Part shown: piece by piece, positions 17,390 through 23,172 of the stretch
Numbering within the stretch: position 1 is the first letter of the stretch
Layout of the letters: each line of letters begins with the position of its first letter
IMG/VR virus record: IMGVR_UViG_3300005613_000196
Location: 1 to 37,648 of that record
Reading direction: 5' to 3' (one strand)
Origin: a virus
Length of the DNA stretch: 37,648 bases
Position numbers and translations under genes: made by a program
Notes under the pieces: generated by a model
What the model was told of the DNA's origin: nothing
Seen by the model: the letters and a program-made list of their open reading frames with translations, nothing else
The model's database searches: none

Positions 17390-17541
17390 TTCTGACACCA
17401 CGAAACATGGTCGCCGTGTTGATCCACCGCCAAAATCCATTCTTCTCCGGTTGGCTTGTGTCGTACCGTATCCCCCGCACGAAATCGGCAGATAACAATG
17501 CCATCAACCGGAGCGGCATTTGTCGCGTTTTCTGGACTCAT
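17362..17541 (-). CDS. small protein with GDTVRHKPTGE motif; probably C-terminally truncated
   Basis: 59 residues, too short for ordinary ORF lists. ATG at 17541 is preceded by AGGAG (17549-17553) with seven bases between. The core IVICRFRAGDTVRHKPTGEEW... ILAVDQHGDHVSWC looks like a small conserved accessory protein seen in phages, in which DxVxHxPTGExW is followed by a strand and WCGW-type end. Here the sequence after SWC changes to QNQAAASSVT, read antisense to the structural gene, so the natural C-terminus seems lost at the junction near 17395. Its start and ribosome site lie inside the first attC-like repeat. Function unknown. Confidence 0.65.
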   Translation of the reverse strand: MSPENATNAAPVDGIVICRFRAGDTVRHKPTGEEWILAVDQHGDHVSWCQNQAAASSVT

Positions 17542-17578
17542 AGTTTTTCTCCTGCCGCCCGGTTATGGCGGGCGTTAT
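17492..17578 (+). repeat. attC-like site 1 (integron cassette recombination site architecture)
   Basis: 87 bp. Outer boxes ATAAC (17492-17496) and GTTAT (17574-17578) pair. Inner left box GCCATCAACCGGAGCGGC (17500-17517, 18 nt) pairs with right box GCCGCCCGGTTATGGC (17554-17569, 16 nt) over 16 bp. Two unpaired bases, C and A, remain on the left arm, so the bottom strand has extrahelical G and T. Short unpaired spacers (AAT, GGGC) separate the boxes. This is the defining attC design, with the longer left arm giving plus-strand orientation. The 36-nt loop contains the start and ribosome site of the leftward gene at 17362-17541. Confidence 0.7.
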
Positions 17579-17985
17579 GCGGACGGAATCACCCGAAACG
17601 CTACGATGTTCATGTAGTAATCTTCCGACTGATGCACCCACGAAAAATGCTTCGCGATGCCTGTTGTATCGTTCTCTTCTGGTTGAGAAGAGAACTTAAC
17701 TTCAACCTTAATATTATCACTAACTGGTTGCTTGCCTCCTCGCCAACGTATCCATTTTCCCGGTTCTGCTTTGATTTCGCTCGGACACTGACCACCAACC
17801 GCAACACCATCTCTCATTGAATACGCAATTGGCGTTCGCTCACCGAGGTCCGACCGTAGCAGATACCGCAAGCATTGCTCTGCTTGCCAGCACTCACTAT
17901 CGGTGCAACGGCAAATGTCGTTCGCAATCGCCGCATAACAATGCCGTGCAACGGAGCCGGACTTGCGGCTGTTTTCTGTACTCAT
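17575..17985 (-). CDS. small phage-type accessory protein filling a cassette-like unit
   Basis: 136 residues. ATG at 17985 (a second ATG at 17988 is adjacent) has AGGA five bases upstream. The C-terminal half, PGKWIRWRGGKQPV... IKVEVKFSSQ... IVAFRVI, resembles a small domain common in phage accessory proteins (tryptophan-rich start, VEV-F strand, final AYRV-type strand). The N-terminal ~20 residues are encoded by the attC-like repeat at 17935-18021 and match the corresponding start of the next gene (MS-EN). The TAA stop (17575-17577) is formed by the GTTA core of repeat 1, exactly at the expected cassette boundary. Function unknown. Confidence 0.65.
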   Translation of the reverse strand: MSTENSRKSGSVARHCYAAIANDICRCTDSECWQAEQCLRYLLRSDLGERTPIAYSMRDGVAVGGQCPSEIKAEPGKWIRWRGGKQPVSDNIKVEVKFSSQPEENDTTGIAKHFSWVHQSEDYYMNIVAFRVIPSA

Positions 17986-18021
17986 CATTTTCCTTTCGCA
18001 CCCGGTGATCGCAGGCGTTAC
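17935..18021 (+). repeat. attC-like site 2
   Basis: 87 bp, same length and layout as site 1. It has ATAACAATGCC at the left, GGCGTTAC at the right, CAACGGAGC versus CAACCGGAGC in the left inner box, and the same pyrimidine-rich loop with GTTTTCTG-ACTCAT. The inner stem is less perfect than in site 1 (several mismatches), so this copy is partly decayed or hybrid. The core GTTAC at 18017-18021 supplies the TAA stop of the leftward gene at 18018-18227, and the loop supplies the start and ribosome site of the gene ending at 17575. Confidence 0.6.
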
Positions 18022-18227
18022 GTGGATTCCGATTGCGGCTTCCGTCCACGGCTGGGCCGATTATTGGCCCACTCTTTGGCGCTGGCAATCTCTACCAGTC
18101 GCGTCCCGCCGCAGGTTGAGACGTTTACTATCTCGCCACGATCGACCGCCGATTGCAGCGTTGTCCTTGGGACGGAGACGGCTTTCGCCGCCTCTGTCTC
18201 TGTCCCGTATTTCGCTGGGTGGATCAT
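18018..18227 (-). CDS. small helix-turn-helix DNA-binding protein
   Basis: 69 residues. Start ATG at 18227 overlaps the stop of the upstream gene (ATGA). Residues ~6-35 form a helix-turn-helix: TETEAAKAVSVPRTTLQSAVDRGEI, followed by a small wing (VSTCGGTRLVEI) and a last helix (ASAKEWANN) and a basic tail. This resembles excisionase/MerR-like winged helix proteins. It could regulate the leftward genes or the adjacent promoter region at 18719-18770; both are inference. Its stop codon lies in the core of attC-like site 2. Confidence 0.65.
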   Translation of the reverse strand: MIHPAKYGTETEAAKAVSVPRTTLQSAVDRGEIVNVSTCGGTRLVEIASAKEWANNRPSRGRKPQSEST

Positions 18228-18565
18228 TCGGCCACCACAGCTGCGAATGCTTCGGCAGTCAGGATGCGCAGGCAATCATGTTCTTGCCCAAACTCGTCGC
18301 AATCCACGTAGGCAACTGCGTCGTATCCGTCAGCGATCGCTGCGTAGATGTCTGCCTGTCTGTCGCATGGCCACTCCTGATTGTCGATTGCTTCCCGCAT
18401 TTCTTCGTCGGTCATTTCGACGGACATTACTGTCAGCAGGCTTTCTTCGATCGTGACCTTTTTCACGTGTGGCCCGTATGCTCGGGCGTTCGACTCCGAC
18501 TCAGTAAAGCAAATCGCTGGGTAAAAATTCAATTCTGCGTTCCGTGATCCGTTGTACATCGTCAT
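18224..18565 (-). CDS. possible ADP-ribosyltransferase-fold protein
   Basis: 113 residues from ATG 18565 (ATG 18559 is an alternative; no strong Shine-Dalgarno site). The pattern MYNGSRN... ICFTESESNARAYG... VKKVTIEE... DGYDAVAYVDCDE... HDCLRI resembles the ART-like fold found in phage accessory proteins and some toxins (opening YxGS, an [FY][FT]T-type strand with a helix ending AxxYG, and a late GYDxV strand). The catalytic glutamate cannot be assigned, so activity is unproven. It is acidic overall and co-oriented with the helix-turn-helix gene it overlaps. Possible roles are host modification or anti-defence. Confidence 0.5.
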   Translation of the reverse strand: MTMYNGSRNAELNFYPAICFTESESNARAYGPHVKKVTIEESLLTVMSVEMTDEEMREAIDNQEWPCDRQADIYAAIADGYDAVAYVDCDEFGQEHDCLRILTAEAFAAVVAE

Positions 18566-18615
18566 GGCTATTTGTCCGATTTGTGTTCTGCGGCTCGCGT
18601 CATTCGCTTGCCTGA

Positions 18616-18653
18616 CTATTGCATTATCGGCTATCTGCCGACAAAAGCAATAG
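18616..18653. repeat. bipartite inverted repeat upstream of the leftward cluster
   Basis: Outer arms CTATTGC (18616-18622) and GCAATAG (18647-18653), inner arms TCGGC (18627-18631) and GCCGA (18637-18641), with small asymmetric internal loops. It lies in the leader of the leftward genes. It lacks the AAC/GTT cores of the attC-like sites. It could be an operator, an mRNA hairpin, or the right border of the cassette DNA. Confidence 0.5.
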
Positions 18654-18718
18654 CTAAATCTGCATTGTGCCAAAAATAATTCCAGAAAAGTGAATTTATT
18701 TTTTAAAAAAAATGTCTA

Positions 18719-18770
18719 GATTGATGTTGATTTTAAATTTTGCAGTGCGTATGATCAATCGAAATCAATC
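18719..18770. promoter_or_regulatory. GATTGAT / ATCAATC operator-like repeats around the early promoter
   Basis: GATTGAT at 18719-18725 is the inverted partner of ATCAATC at 18754-18760, and a direct copy ATCAATC lies at 18764-18770. The three 7-mers bracket the -35 and -10 boxes, the placement expected for repressor sites. No protein is assigned; the small helix-turn-helix protein encoded nearby is one candidate. Confidence 0.45.
18727..18755 (+). promoter_or_regulatory. sigma70-type promoter for the early operon
   Basis: -35 TTGATT (18727-18732), 17-bp spacer, -10 TATGAT (18750-18755), in an AT-rich stretch. Transcription should begin near 18762 and run rightward into a ~165-nt leader. It is the best promoter match I see in the window and is placed at the divergence of leftward and rightward genes. 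Confidence 0.6.
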
Positions 18771-18929
18771 ACGGCAAGCGACGGACGGAAACAAATGGAA
18801 TCTAAGTCGCAAGGATTCGAAGGATCGGCCGCGATTGGTTTTTTAAGCTGTCAGAATTAACAAACAAACAAAAACCGAAACCGGTTTTAAACGTCTTGGC
18901 TCCTGACAGCGCCAAGGCGTTTTTTTTTT
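18762..18929 (+). ncRNA. structured leader / candidate attenuator RNA
   Basis: Between the promoter and the first early gene the transcript can form a hairpin AAAACCG/CGGTTTT (18871-18888), then the terminator hairpin. The terminator loop contains CTGACAGC (18903-18910), an exact complement of GCTGTCAG at 18847-18854. The loop could therefore pair upstream as a pseudoknot or an alternative fold. I see no known riboswitch class. The element may release a small RNA of about 165 nt or control read-through into the early operon. Confidence 0.45.
18892..18929 (+). terminator. strong intrinsic terminator
   Basis: Nine-bp stem CGTCTTGGC (18892-18900) with GCCAAGGCG (18911-18919), one G-U pair, ten-nt loop, followed by ten T residues (18920-18929). 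Since it lies just upstream of the early genes, the operon needs read-through, antitermination or another promoter. Confidence 0.85.
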
Positions 18930-18942
18930 GGAAGGTAGCAAG

Positions 18943-19137
18943 ATGAGCTATTTGATTTTTAGCATGGGAGGCTTTTTGCTCCTCCTGGCGATCGACATCG
19001 CAACGAGTCGAAACACGGTTGAACCTCAGACGGTTGATCTCGATCCGAATGGAATGCCGGATGATTTTCCAACTCGTGAGGATTTGGAATTCATGGAATT
19101 GATCACTGAGCCGAATCGTGATTTGGGGGATGCGTGA
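18943..19137 (+). CDS. small single-span membrane protein
   Basis: 64 residues from ATG 18943, 13 bases after the terminator T-run, with GGAAGG about eight bases upstream. Residues ~3-22 (LIFSMGGFLLLLAIDIA) form one membrane-spanning helix; the rest is acidic and soluble (LDPNGMPDDFPTREDLE). As first gene of the early operon it could alter the host membrane or exclude other phages; this is speculation. It overlaps no known family I can name. Its stop is just before the next start. Confidence 0.6.
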   Translation: MSYLIFSMGGFLLLLAIDIATSRNTVEPQTVDLDPNGMPDDFPTREDLEFMELITEPNRDLGDA

Positions 19138-19138
19138 G

Positions 19139-19477
19139 ATGGAATTGAAGCAAACGAACGAGCGGCCGACTGAGGGGCAATTTTTTGCTTGGTGGGAATA
19201 CGAAGGAAGGATCTGGTGTTTCACACGAATGAGCGAAGACGGGTTCGTTTATCAATACAACTGCTCAAGGGACGGTTGGGATAAGCTAGAAAATGACGCC
19301 GAGGAGGGATTGAATGTTTCGTACTTTGTTCCAATCAAACGCGAAAAATACGAAGTCCACGACGCGAACGGTAAGTATTACCAAAGCACGAATTCGAAAG
19401 AAGAAGCGATTGCCCAGGCTCGGCAGATCAAAGGGACCATCCTCCGATTTGTTGAAGATGGGACGGTGGAACAATGA
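19139..19477 (+). CDS. hypothetical early protein, SH3-like strands
   Basis: 112 residues from ATG 19139, which has GGGGGA eight bases upstream; ATG 19130 is too close to that site. The N-terminal half contains aromatic-rich strands (GQFFAWWEYEGRIWCFTRM, GFVYQYNCSRDGWDKL), followed by strand/helix segments ending with HDANGKYYQSTNSKEEAIAQ and LRFVEDGTVEQ. I do not recognise a family. The stop overlaps the next start (ATGA), placing it firmly in the early operon. Confidence 0.6.
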   Translation: MELKQTNERPTEGQFFAWWEYEGRIWCFTRMSEDGFVYQYNCSRDGWDKLENDAEEGLNVSYFVPIKREKYEVHDANGKYYQSTNSKEEAIAQARQIKGTILRFVEDGTVEQ

Positions 19478-20238
19478 TTGTTTGGGACATCGAGACAGGA
19501 CCGCTCGACAAATCAACCGTCCTCGCACGAACACCGGATTTTAAGCCACCAGAGCGACCGGGTGATTTCGATCCATCGGCCGTGAAACTCGGCAACTTGA
19601 AAGACGAGGCGAAGATCGCAGCAAAGATCGAAGCTGAACGTGAGAAGCATGATCGAACGGTTGCGAATTATGAGAAGAACATCGCAGCCGCGAAAGAGGT
19701 CCATGAATCCGAAGCAATGGAAAAGGCGGCACTCTCGCCGATCACGGGTGAGGTTCTGGCTATTGGGTACAAATCGGCCAAAGGGACTCTCATGCGAATC
19801 GCTGGTCAAGATCACGACCGATTAACGGAAGCGGATTTGATTTCTGAATTCTGGGAGCGATATCAAAATTGCATCGCGCCGGCTCGGAAACTGGTCGGCC
19901 ACAACATCTTTGGATTCGACCTTCCATTTCTCATCAATCGCTCGTGGGTGTTGGATATCACGGTTCCGAAAGGGGTGATTGATCGAGATCGATTTTGGAA
20001 CGAGCGGATCTTTGTGGACACGATGAAACGGTGGTCACTCGGACGATATGGCGAATGGGTGAAACTCGACACTCTCTCTCAATTGTTCGGTGGAACTGGA
20101 AAGCCAGAAGGAGTGACGGGCGCAATGTTCGCGGACCTGATCAAAGGGAATGAGGAGGAGAAGAAAGCCGCCGTGGATTACCTCTTCAACGATTTGGAAA
20201 TGACCTGGAAAGTCGCGGTTGCGATGGGGGTGATGTGA
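19474..20238 (+). CDS. DnaQ-like 3'-5' exonuclease (DEDDy)
   Basis: 254 residues. ExoI motif DIETG at 5-9 (Asp5, Glu7), ExoII motif VGHNIFGFDLPFL with Asp149, and ExoIII YLFND with Tyr236/Asp240, the DEDDy set of PolB-type proofreading exonucleases. There is no polymerase domain in the window, so it would work alone on phage or host DNA ends or with the host replisome. An insert of charged helices (about 40-85) separates ExoI from the rest. It is translationally coupled to the upstream gene and followed directly by a small gene. Confidence 0.85.
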   Translation: MIVWDIETGPLDKSTVLARTPDFKPPERPGDFDPSAVKLGNLKDEAKIAAKIEAEREKHDRTVANYEKNIAAAKEVHESEAMEKAALSPITGEVLAIGYKSAKGTLMRIAGQDHDRLTEADLISEFWERYQNCIAPARKLVGHNIFGFDLPFLINRSWVLDITVPKGVIDRDRFWNERIFVDTMKRWSLGRYGEWVKLDTLSQLFGGTGKPEGVTGAMFADLIKGNEEEKKAAVDYLFNDLEMTWKVAVAMGVM

Positions 20239-20239
20239 G

Positions 20240-20452
20240 ATGGATGAGATGACCAAGGAAATCGAATTCCTTCTTAGTCAAATTCTAGGCAACGCAAATA
20301 AATTAACTCAATTGCTCTCAAGTTTTTCGCGGGAAATCGACTCCATAGCAAAGCGGCCGTTGGCTGAAATGAGCCTCTCGGAAAAAGTAAAACTTGCAAG
20401 ACTTCTAATTAGTTTCAACAACAAAAAAACAATAACGGATCAAACCAAATGA
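20240..20452 (+). CDS. small helical hypothetical protein
   Basis: 70 residues, two predicted helices (IEFLLSQILGNANKLTQLLSSF and SLSEKVKLARLLISF) and a basic tail. The ATG at 20240 follows the exonuclease stop by one base; ATG 20249 is an alternative. Its stop overlaps the next start (ATGA). Composition is more AT-rich than neighbours. No family recognised; its context suggests an accessory to the recombination proteins. Confidence 0.55.
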   Translation: MDEMTKEIEFLLSQILGNANKLTQLLSSFSREIDSIAKRPLAEMSLSEKVKLARLLISFNNKKTITDQTK

Positions 20453-21459
20453 CAACAAACCAACTTATTGCATACGACAAGATCGACAATGTTCCGTCTT
20501 TCGTGGAATCACTCGGCCGATCAATTGCACTCTCCAAAATGTTCGGATGTGAATCGGAGGAACAAGGTCACATTATGGCGCTCGAATGTATCGCCAAAAA
20601 AATGCCGCCGCTCTCGATCGCTGAAAAGTATCACTTGATTCACGGCAAACTGAGCATGAAAACCGAAGCAATGCTCGCGGATTTTCGCACGGTTGCCAAA
20701 GGGATGCACCGAGTGATTTGTAGGACACCGGACAAGGTTGCGATCGAGTTGATCACGGCCGACCGGCAATCACACGAATTCGAATTGACCTGGGCAGAAG
20801 CGAAGCGAGAGCCATTCGTTTACGAGGGCAAGGAATCAACCGTGGTTGAACAGATCAACAGCGGCAAGATGGACAAACTGAAACTCAAAGCGAAGTATGC
20901 AACCGATCGATCGCGGATGCAAATGCTCTGGGCGAGACTGGTGAGTGATTCAATCCGATGTCTCGCTCCGGAAGTGATTTGCGGAACCTATACACCGGAG
21001 GAGGTGAGCGACTTTGACCAAATTCCGGAGGAGATCCGAAACGATCAGCCGGTTGAGTCGGAAGCGATCGAGGAAGCGGAGGTTGCAACAAAGCCAACCG
21101 AAACGACTGAAACGACCGCCGGAAACATCACATTCGAAACCACGGTTGAACCAGAGAAGGAAGAGAAACCGGCTGAACCATTCGATGAGAACACGGCCGA
21201 GTCCATGAGCAACAACGATCCGTGCCTATCAACTCAGGTGGACATGATTAAAGACGCTCTCTCAGTGGCAAAACAAACGAAGGGACTTGAGGACATTGTC
21301 GGCCGGGTGAAAGCAAAGCTCATCCAGCATGGACTCAACAAGATCGCGGATCTCACATACGGCGGCGCGGCTTTGCTCTTGGAATCAATCAACAAAAAAC
21401 ACATCGAAGCATTTTTTGAAGCGGACCTCAAAGCACACGGAGGAACGGAAAAAAACTGA
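20449..21459 (+). CDS. RecT-like single-strand annealing protein (putative)
   Basis: 336 residues. The N-terminal ~190 residues follow the RecT-like pattern: ALECIAKKMPPLSIAEKYHLIHGKLS, a strand-rich core, and KYATDRSRMQMLWARLVSDSIRCLAPEVICG near 155-185, comparable to the WxR...R...P block of RecT. The remainder is an acidic, Thr/Glu-rich linker and a C-terminal helical domain. RecT proteins anneal complementary strands for phage recombination and replication. The exonuclease two genes upstream and the ssDNA-binding protein next door fit this. Distant from well-known RecT proteins, so moderate certainty. Confidence 0.65.
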   Translation: MTTNQLIAYDKIDNVPSFVESLGRSIALSKMFGCESEEQGHIMALECIAKKMPPLSIAEKYHLIHGKLSMKTEAMLADFRTVAKGMHRVICRTPDKVAIELITADRQSHEFELTWAEAKREPFVYEGKESTVVEQINSGKMDKLKLKAKYATDRSRMQMLWARLVSDSIRCLAPEVICGTYTPEEVSDFDQIPEEIRNDQPVESEAIEEAEVATKPTETTETTAGNITFETTVEPEKEEKPAEPFDENTAESMSNNDPCLSTQVDMIKDALSVAKQTKGLEDIVGRVKAKLIQHGLNKIADLTYGGAALLLESINKKHIEAFFEADLKAHGGTEKN

Positions 21460-21632
21460 ATTGGCGAACTCGGCTGATTGTTGAACAACCGATTTTGCAG
21501 CAACTCACAAAACGGTTTTCAACGGATGAGATTTGGAACGCCGGGATTGAAACACTCGGCTATCCGCCAACCTGGAGCATTCGAACGGTGGATGTTCTGG
21601 CAATCAAAAACTTTTTAACTAGGAAGAATTAA
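21456..21632 (+). CDS. small hypothetical protein with probable CTG start
   Basis: The frame is open and codes for 58 residues, LNWRTRLIVEQPILQQLTKRF... to LTRKN, with ordered composition (TDEIWNAGIETLGYPPTWSIRTVDVLAIKNF) unlike shadow frames. No ATG, GTG or TTG exists at the beginning; the best start is CTG at 21456, overlapping the RecT-like stop as CTGA. GGAGG at 21439-21443 is 12 bases upstream. It fills what would otherwise be a 176-base gap. Function unknown. Confidence 0.5.
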   Translation: MNWRTRLIVEQPILQQLTKRFSTDEIWNAGIETLGYPPTWSIRTVDVLAIKNFLTRKN

Positions 21633-21635
21633 ATC

Positions 21636-22229
21636 ATGGAATTTGAAGCACCAGAAGAACTCGGCGGAAGTGGAAACTATCTATCCGAAGCCGGAACGTA
21701 TCACCTCGCAATCAATCACATTTGGGAAGGAACTGGACCGAAAGGAGGAGTGATCCAAGGTTTCTCGGTTGGGTTCCAGGTTCTTGCGGGAACGGTTGAG
21801 GATCAAGAGAAGAAGGAGTTGAACATCTCATTTTTCAATCCGAATCTCAATCACTCGGAAGTTGCTCAAAAGATCAGCCGGCAACAGCAAGCAGCGTTTT
21901 TGATTGCAAGTGGTTTGATGAAACCGGCCGACCTCGGAAAGAGGGTTTCAATCGATCTCAACAAGGCAATTGGTCAACAAGTGATCGCGACATTTGAGGA
22001 GAACGAATACAACGGCAACGTGAATTTGCGGCTGAGGTTCTCGGACATCTGGCACGTTGACGATCCGCGTACAAAGAGTTTTCCAAAGGATGCGGATTCG
22101 ATCGGGATGCTGCCAACCTATGCGAGAAAAGGTGAGAGCTATTTTGCACCGCTCAAAGCCGGAAAGAAAACAGCCGCCGAGCAACCGGTCGCAAGCGGAA
22201 TCACACAATCGGATTTGGACGAACTATAG
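21636..22229 (+). CDS. single-stranded DNA-binding protein (DUF669-like)
   Basis: 197 residues. An OB-like beta pattern: GTYHLAINHIWEGTGPKGG, GFSVGFQVLAGT, then ELNISFFNPN, and VIATFEENEYNGNVNLRLRFSDIWHVDD, like the DUF669 family of phage ssDNA-binding proteins. It ends with an acidic tip SDLDEL, reminiscent of the interaction tail of bacterial SSB. It would protect ssDNA in replication and recombination beside the RecT-like protein. AGGAAG lies about ten bases before the ATG. Confidence 0.7.
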   Translation: MEFEAPEELGGSGNYLSEAGTYHLAINHIWEGTGPKGGVIQGFSVGFQVLAGTVEDQEKKELNISFFNPNLNHSEVAQKISRQQQAAFLIASGLMKPADLGKRVSIDLNKAIGQQVIATFEENEYNGNVNLRLRFSDIWHVDDPRTKSFPKDADSIGMLPTYARKGESYFAPLKAGKKTAAEQPVASGITQSDLDEL

Positions 22230-22254
22230 ACCGCAAAGAGGCAGGTCTTCAGGG

Positions 22255-22306
22255 GCTCGCGGGTGCTGGTGTTGTTTCAGTTCCTCTCCGCTCGCGGGCT
22301 CCTGGT
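22255..22306 (+). repeat. imperfect direct repeat in a 104-base gap
   Basis: GCTCGCGGG at 22255-22263 and 22290-22298, each followed by a CTGGTG-type end (TGCTGGTG and CTCCTGGTG). The gap 22230-22333 holds no other gene; the repeat may be a duplication remnant. Confidence 0.6.
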
Positions 22307-22333
22307 GAATGGAAATTCAAAACGGAGCCAACC

Positions 22334-22528
22334 ATGAAAACACTCAGACACACAATCGACGCGATGAATCGGGATATCAAACGAGCGAGGGAAACACTCC
22401 AAACGACCAAGGATTACGCGGCTCAAATTCGTTGCAGATCCTTGATCAAAAAGTTCTCCACCGTGGTCATCAAACTGAAGAAGGCAGTTAGGGAAATCGA
22501 ATGTCAGCTTGGACGCATCGGCCAATAA
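22334..22528 (+). CDS. small basic coiled-coil protein
   Basis: 64 residues, strongly basic and helical throughout (MNRDIKRARETLQ, LIKKFSTVVIKLKKAVREIE), probably a dimeric coiled coil. GGAG lies about eight bases before the ATG. It overlaps the sigma factor gene by 28 bases. The charge suggests nucleic acid contact or sigma/RNA polymerase partnering, but no family is recognised. Confidence 0.5.
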   Translation: MKTLRHTIDAMNRDIKRARETLQTTKDYAAQIRCRSLIKKFSTVVIKLKKAVREIECQLGRIGQ

Positions 22529-23172
22529 CGGCGGAACAGGAATTCGAATTAATCGCGAAAGCCAAGGAGGGCTGTAGCGATTCAATGAACCGATTGTTTG
22601 AGGGGCACTTTCCCTGGTGGGTGAAGCAATGCTCAGAGTTCCTCAAGCATCGTTTCATCAATTCGGCAATTGGCAACGAATACCGAGGCAATTATGAGAT
22701 GGACGAATTGCTCTCCATTTGCTTCATTCAAATGCGACGGTCGGTGATGATCTTCGACCAGTCTCGCGGAAACCGGTTGCTCACTTATTGCGGATTCAAT
22801 TGCTGGAAATGGTTTCACGGTCGCGAGCGTGTGGAATATCGGCCGATTATGATGGTCGATGATGAATACCTAAAAGACACGGCCGAGATTCCAGATCCAA
22901 CGGTTGAGTTGATCCATAAATTTAATGCGGAACAATACAAATGGATTGTGAAAAATGCAGTTGAAACGATGTTGCACGGACGAGAGAAGGAAATCATCCA
23001 GAAAAGATATCTCAACGACCATCCGCAAACGCTGAAATCGATCGGCGAGGATTTAGGAATATCAAAGGAGCGGGTGAGACAGATCGAGCGAGAGTCAATG
23101 GCGGCTCTCATGCGGTACTTCGAAAAACACTATCCGTGGTTGAGCGGTGAGATTCGCGGGGAAAATTTATGA
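22501..23172 (+). CDS. phage-encoded sigma factor of the sigma70 family
   Basis: 223 residues. An N-terminal sigma region 2-like helical part (EQEFELIAKAKEGCSDSMNRLF, then RGNRLLTYCGFNCWKWF) and a C-terminal region 4 helix-turn-helix at about 158-208: LKSIGEDLGISKERVRQIERE, the classical sigma70 promoter -35 reader. Length fits a small group 3/4-like factor. It would steer host RNA polymerase to phage promoters, presumably of the late genes. GGGAAA is found near the ATG at 22501. Its stop overlaps the helicase start by four bases. Confidence 0.85.
   Translation: MSAWTHRPITAEQEFELIAKAKEGCSDSMNRLFEGHFPWWVKQCSEFLKHRFINSAIGNEYRGNYEMDELLSICFIQMRRSVMIFDQSRGNRLLTYCGFNCWKWFHGRERVEYRPIMMVDDEYLKDTAEIPDPTVELIHKFNAEQYKWIVKNAVETMLHGREKEIIQKRYLNDHPQTLKSIGEDLGISKERVRQIERESMAALMRYFEKHYPWLSGEIRGENL

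Noticed and set aside
17386-18547. Long rightward ORFs of 144, 193 and 194 codons across the leftward cluster
   Set aside because: Their proteins have no sensible composition, and they oppose leftward genes with ribosome sites, protein-like sequence and family-like patterns.
18616-18653. Bipartite hairpin as a third attC-like site
   Set aside because: It has stem symmetry but no AAC/GTT core, no extra base in one arm and only 38 bp.
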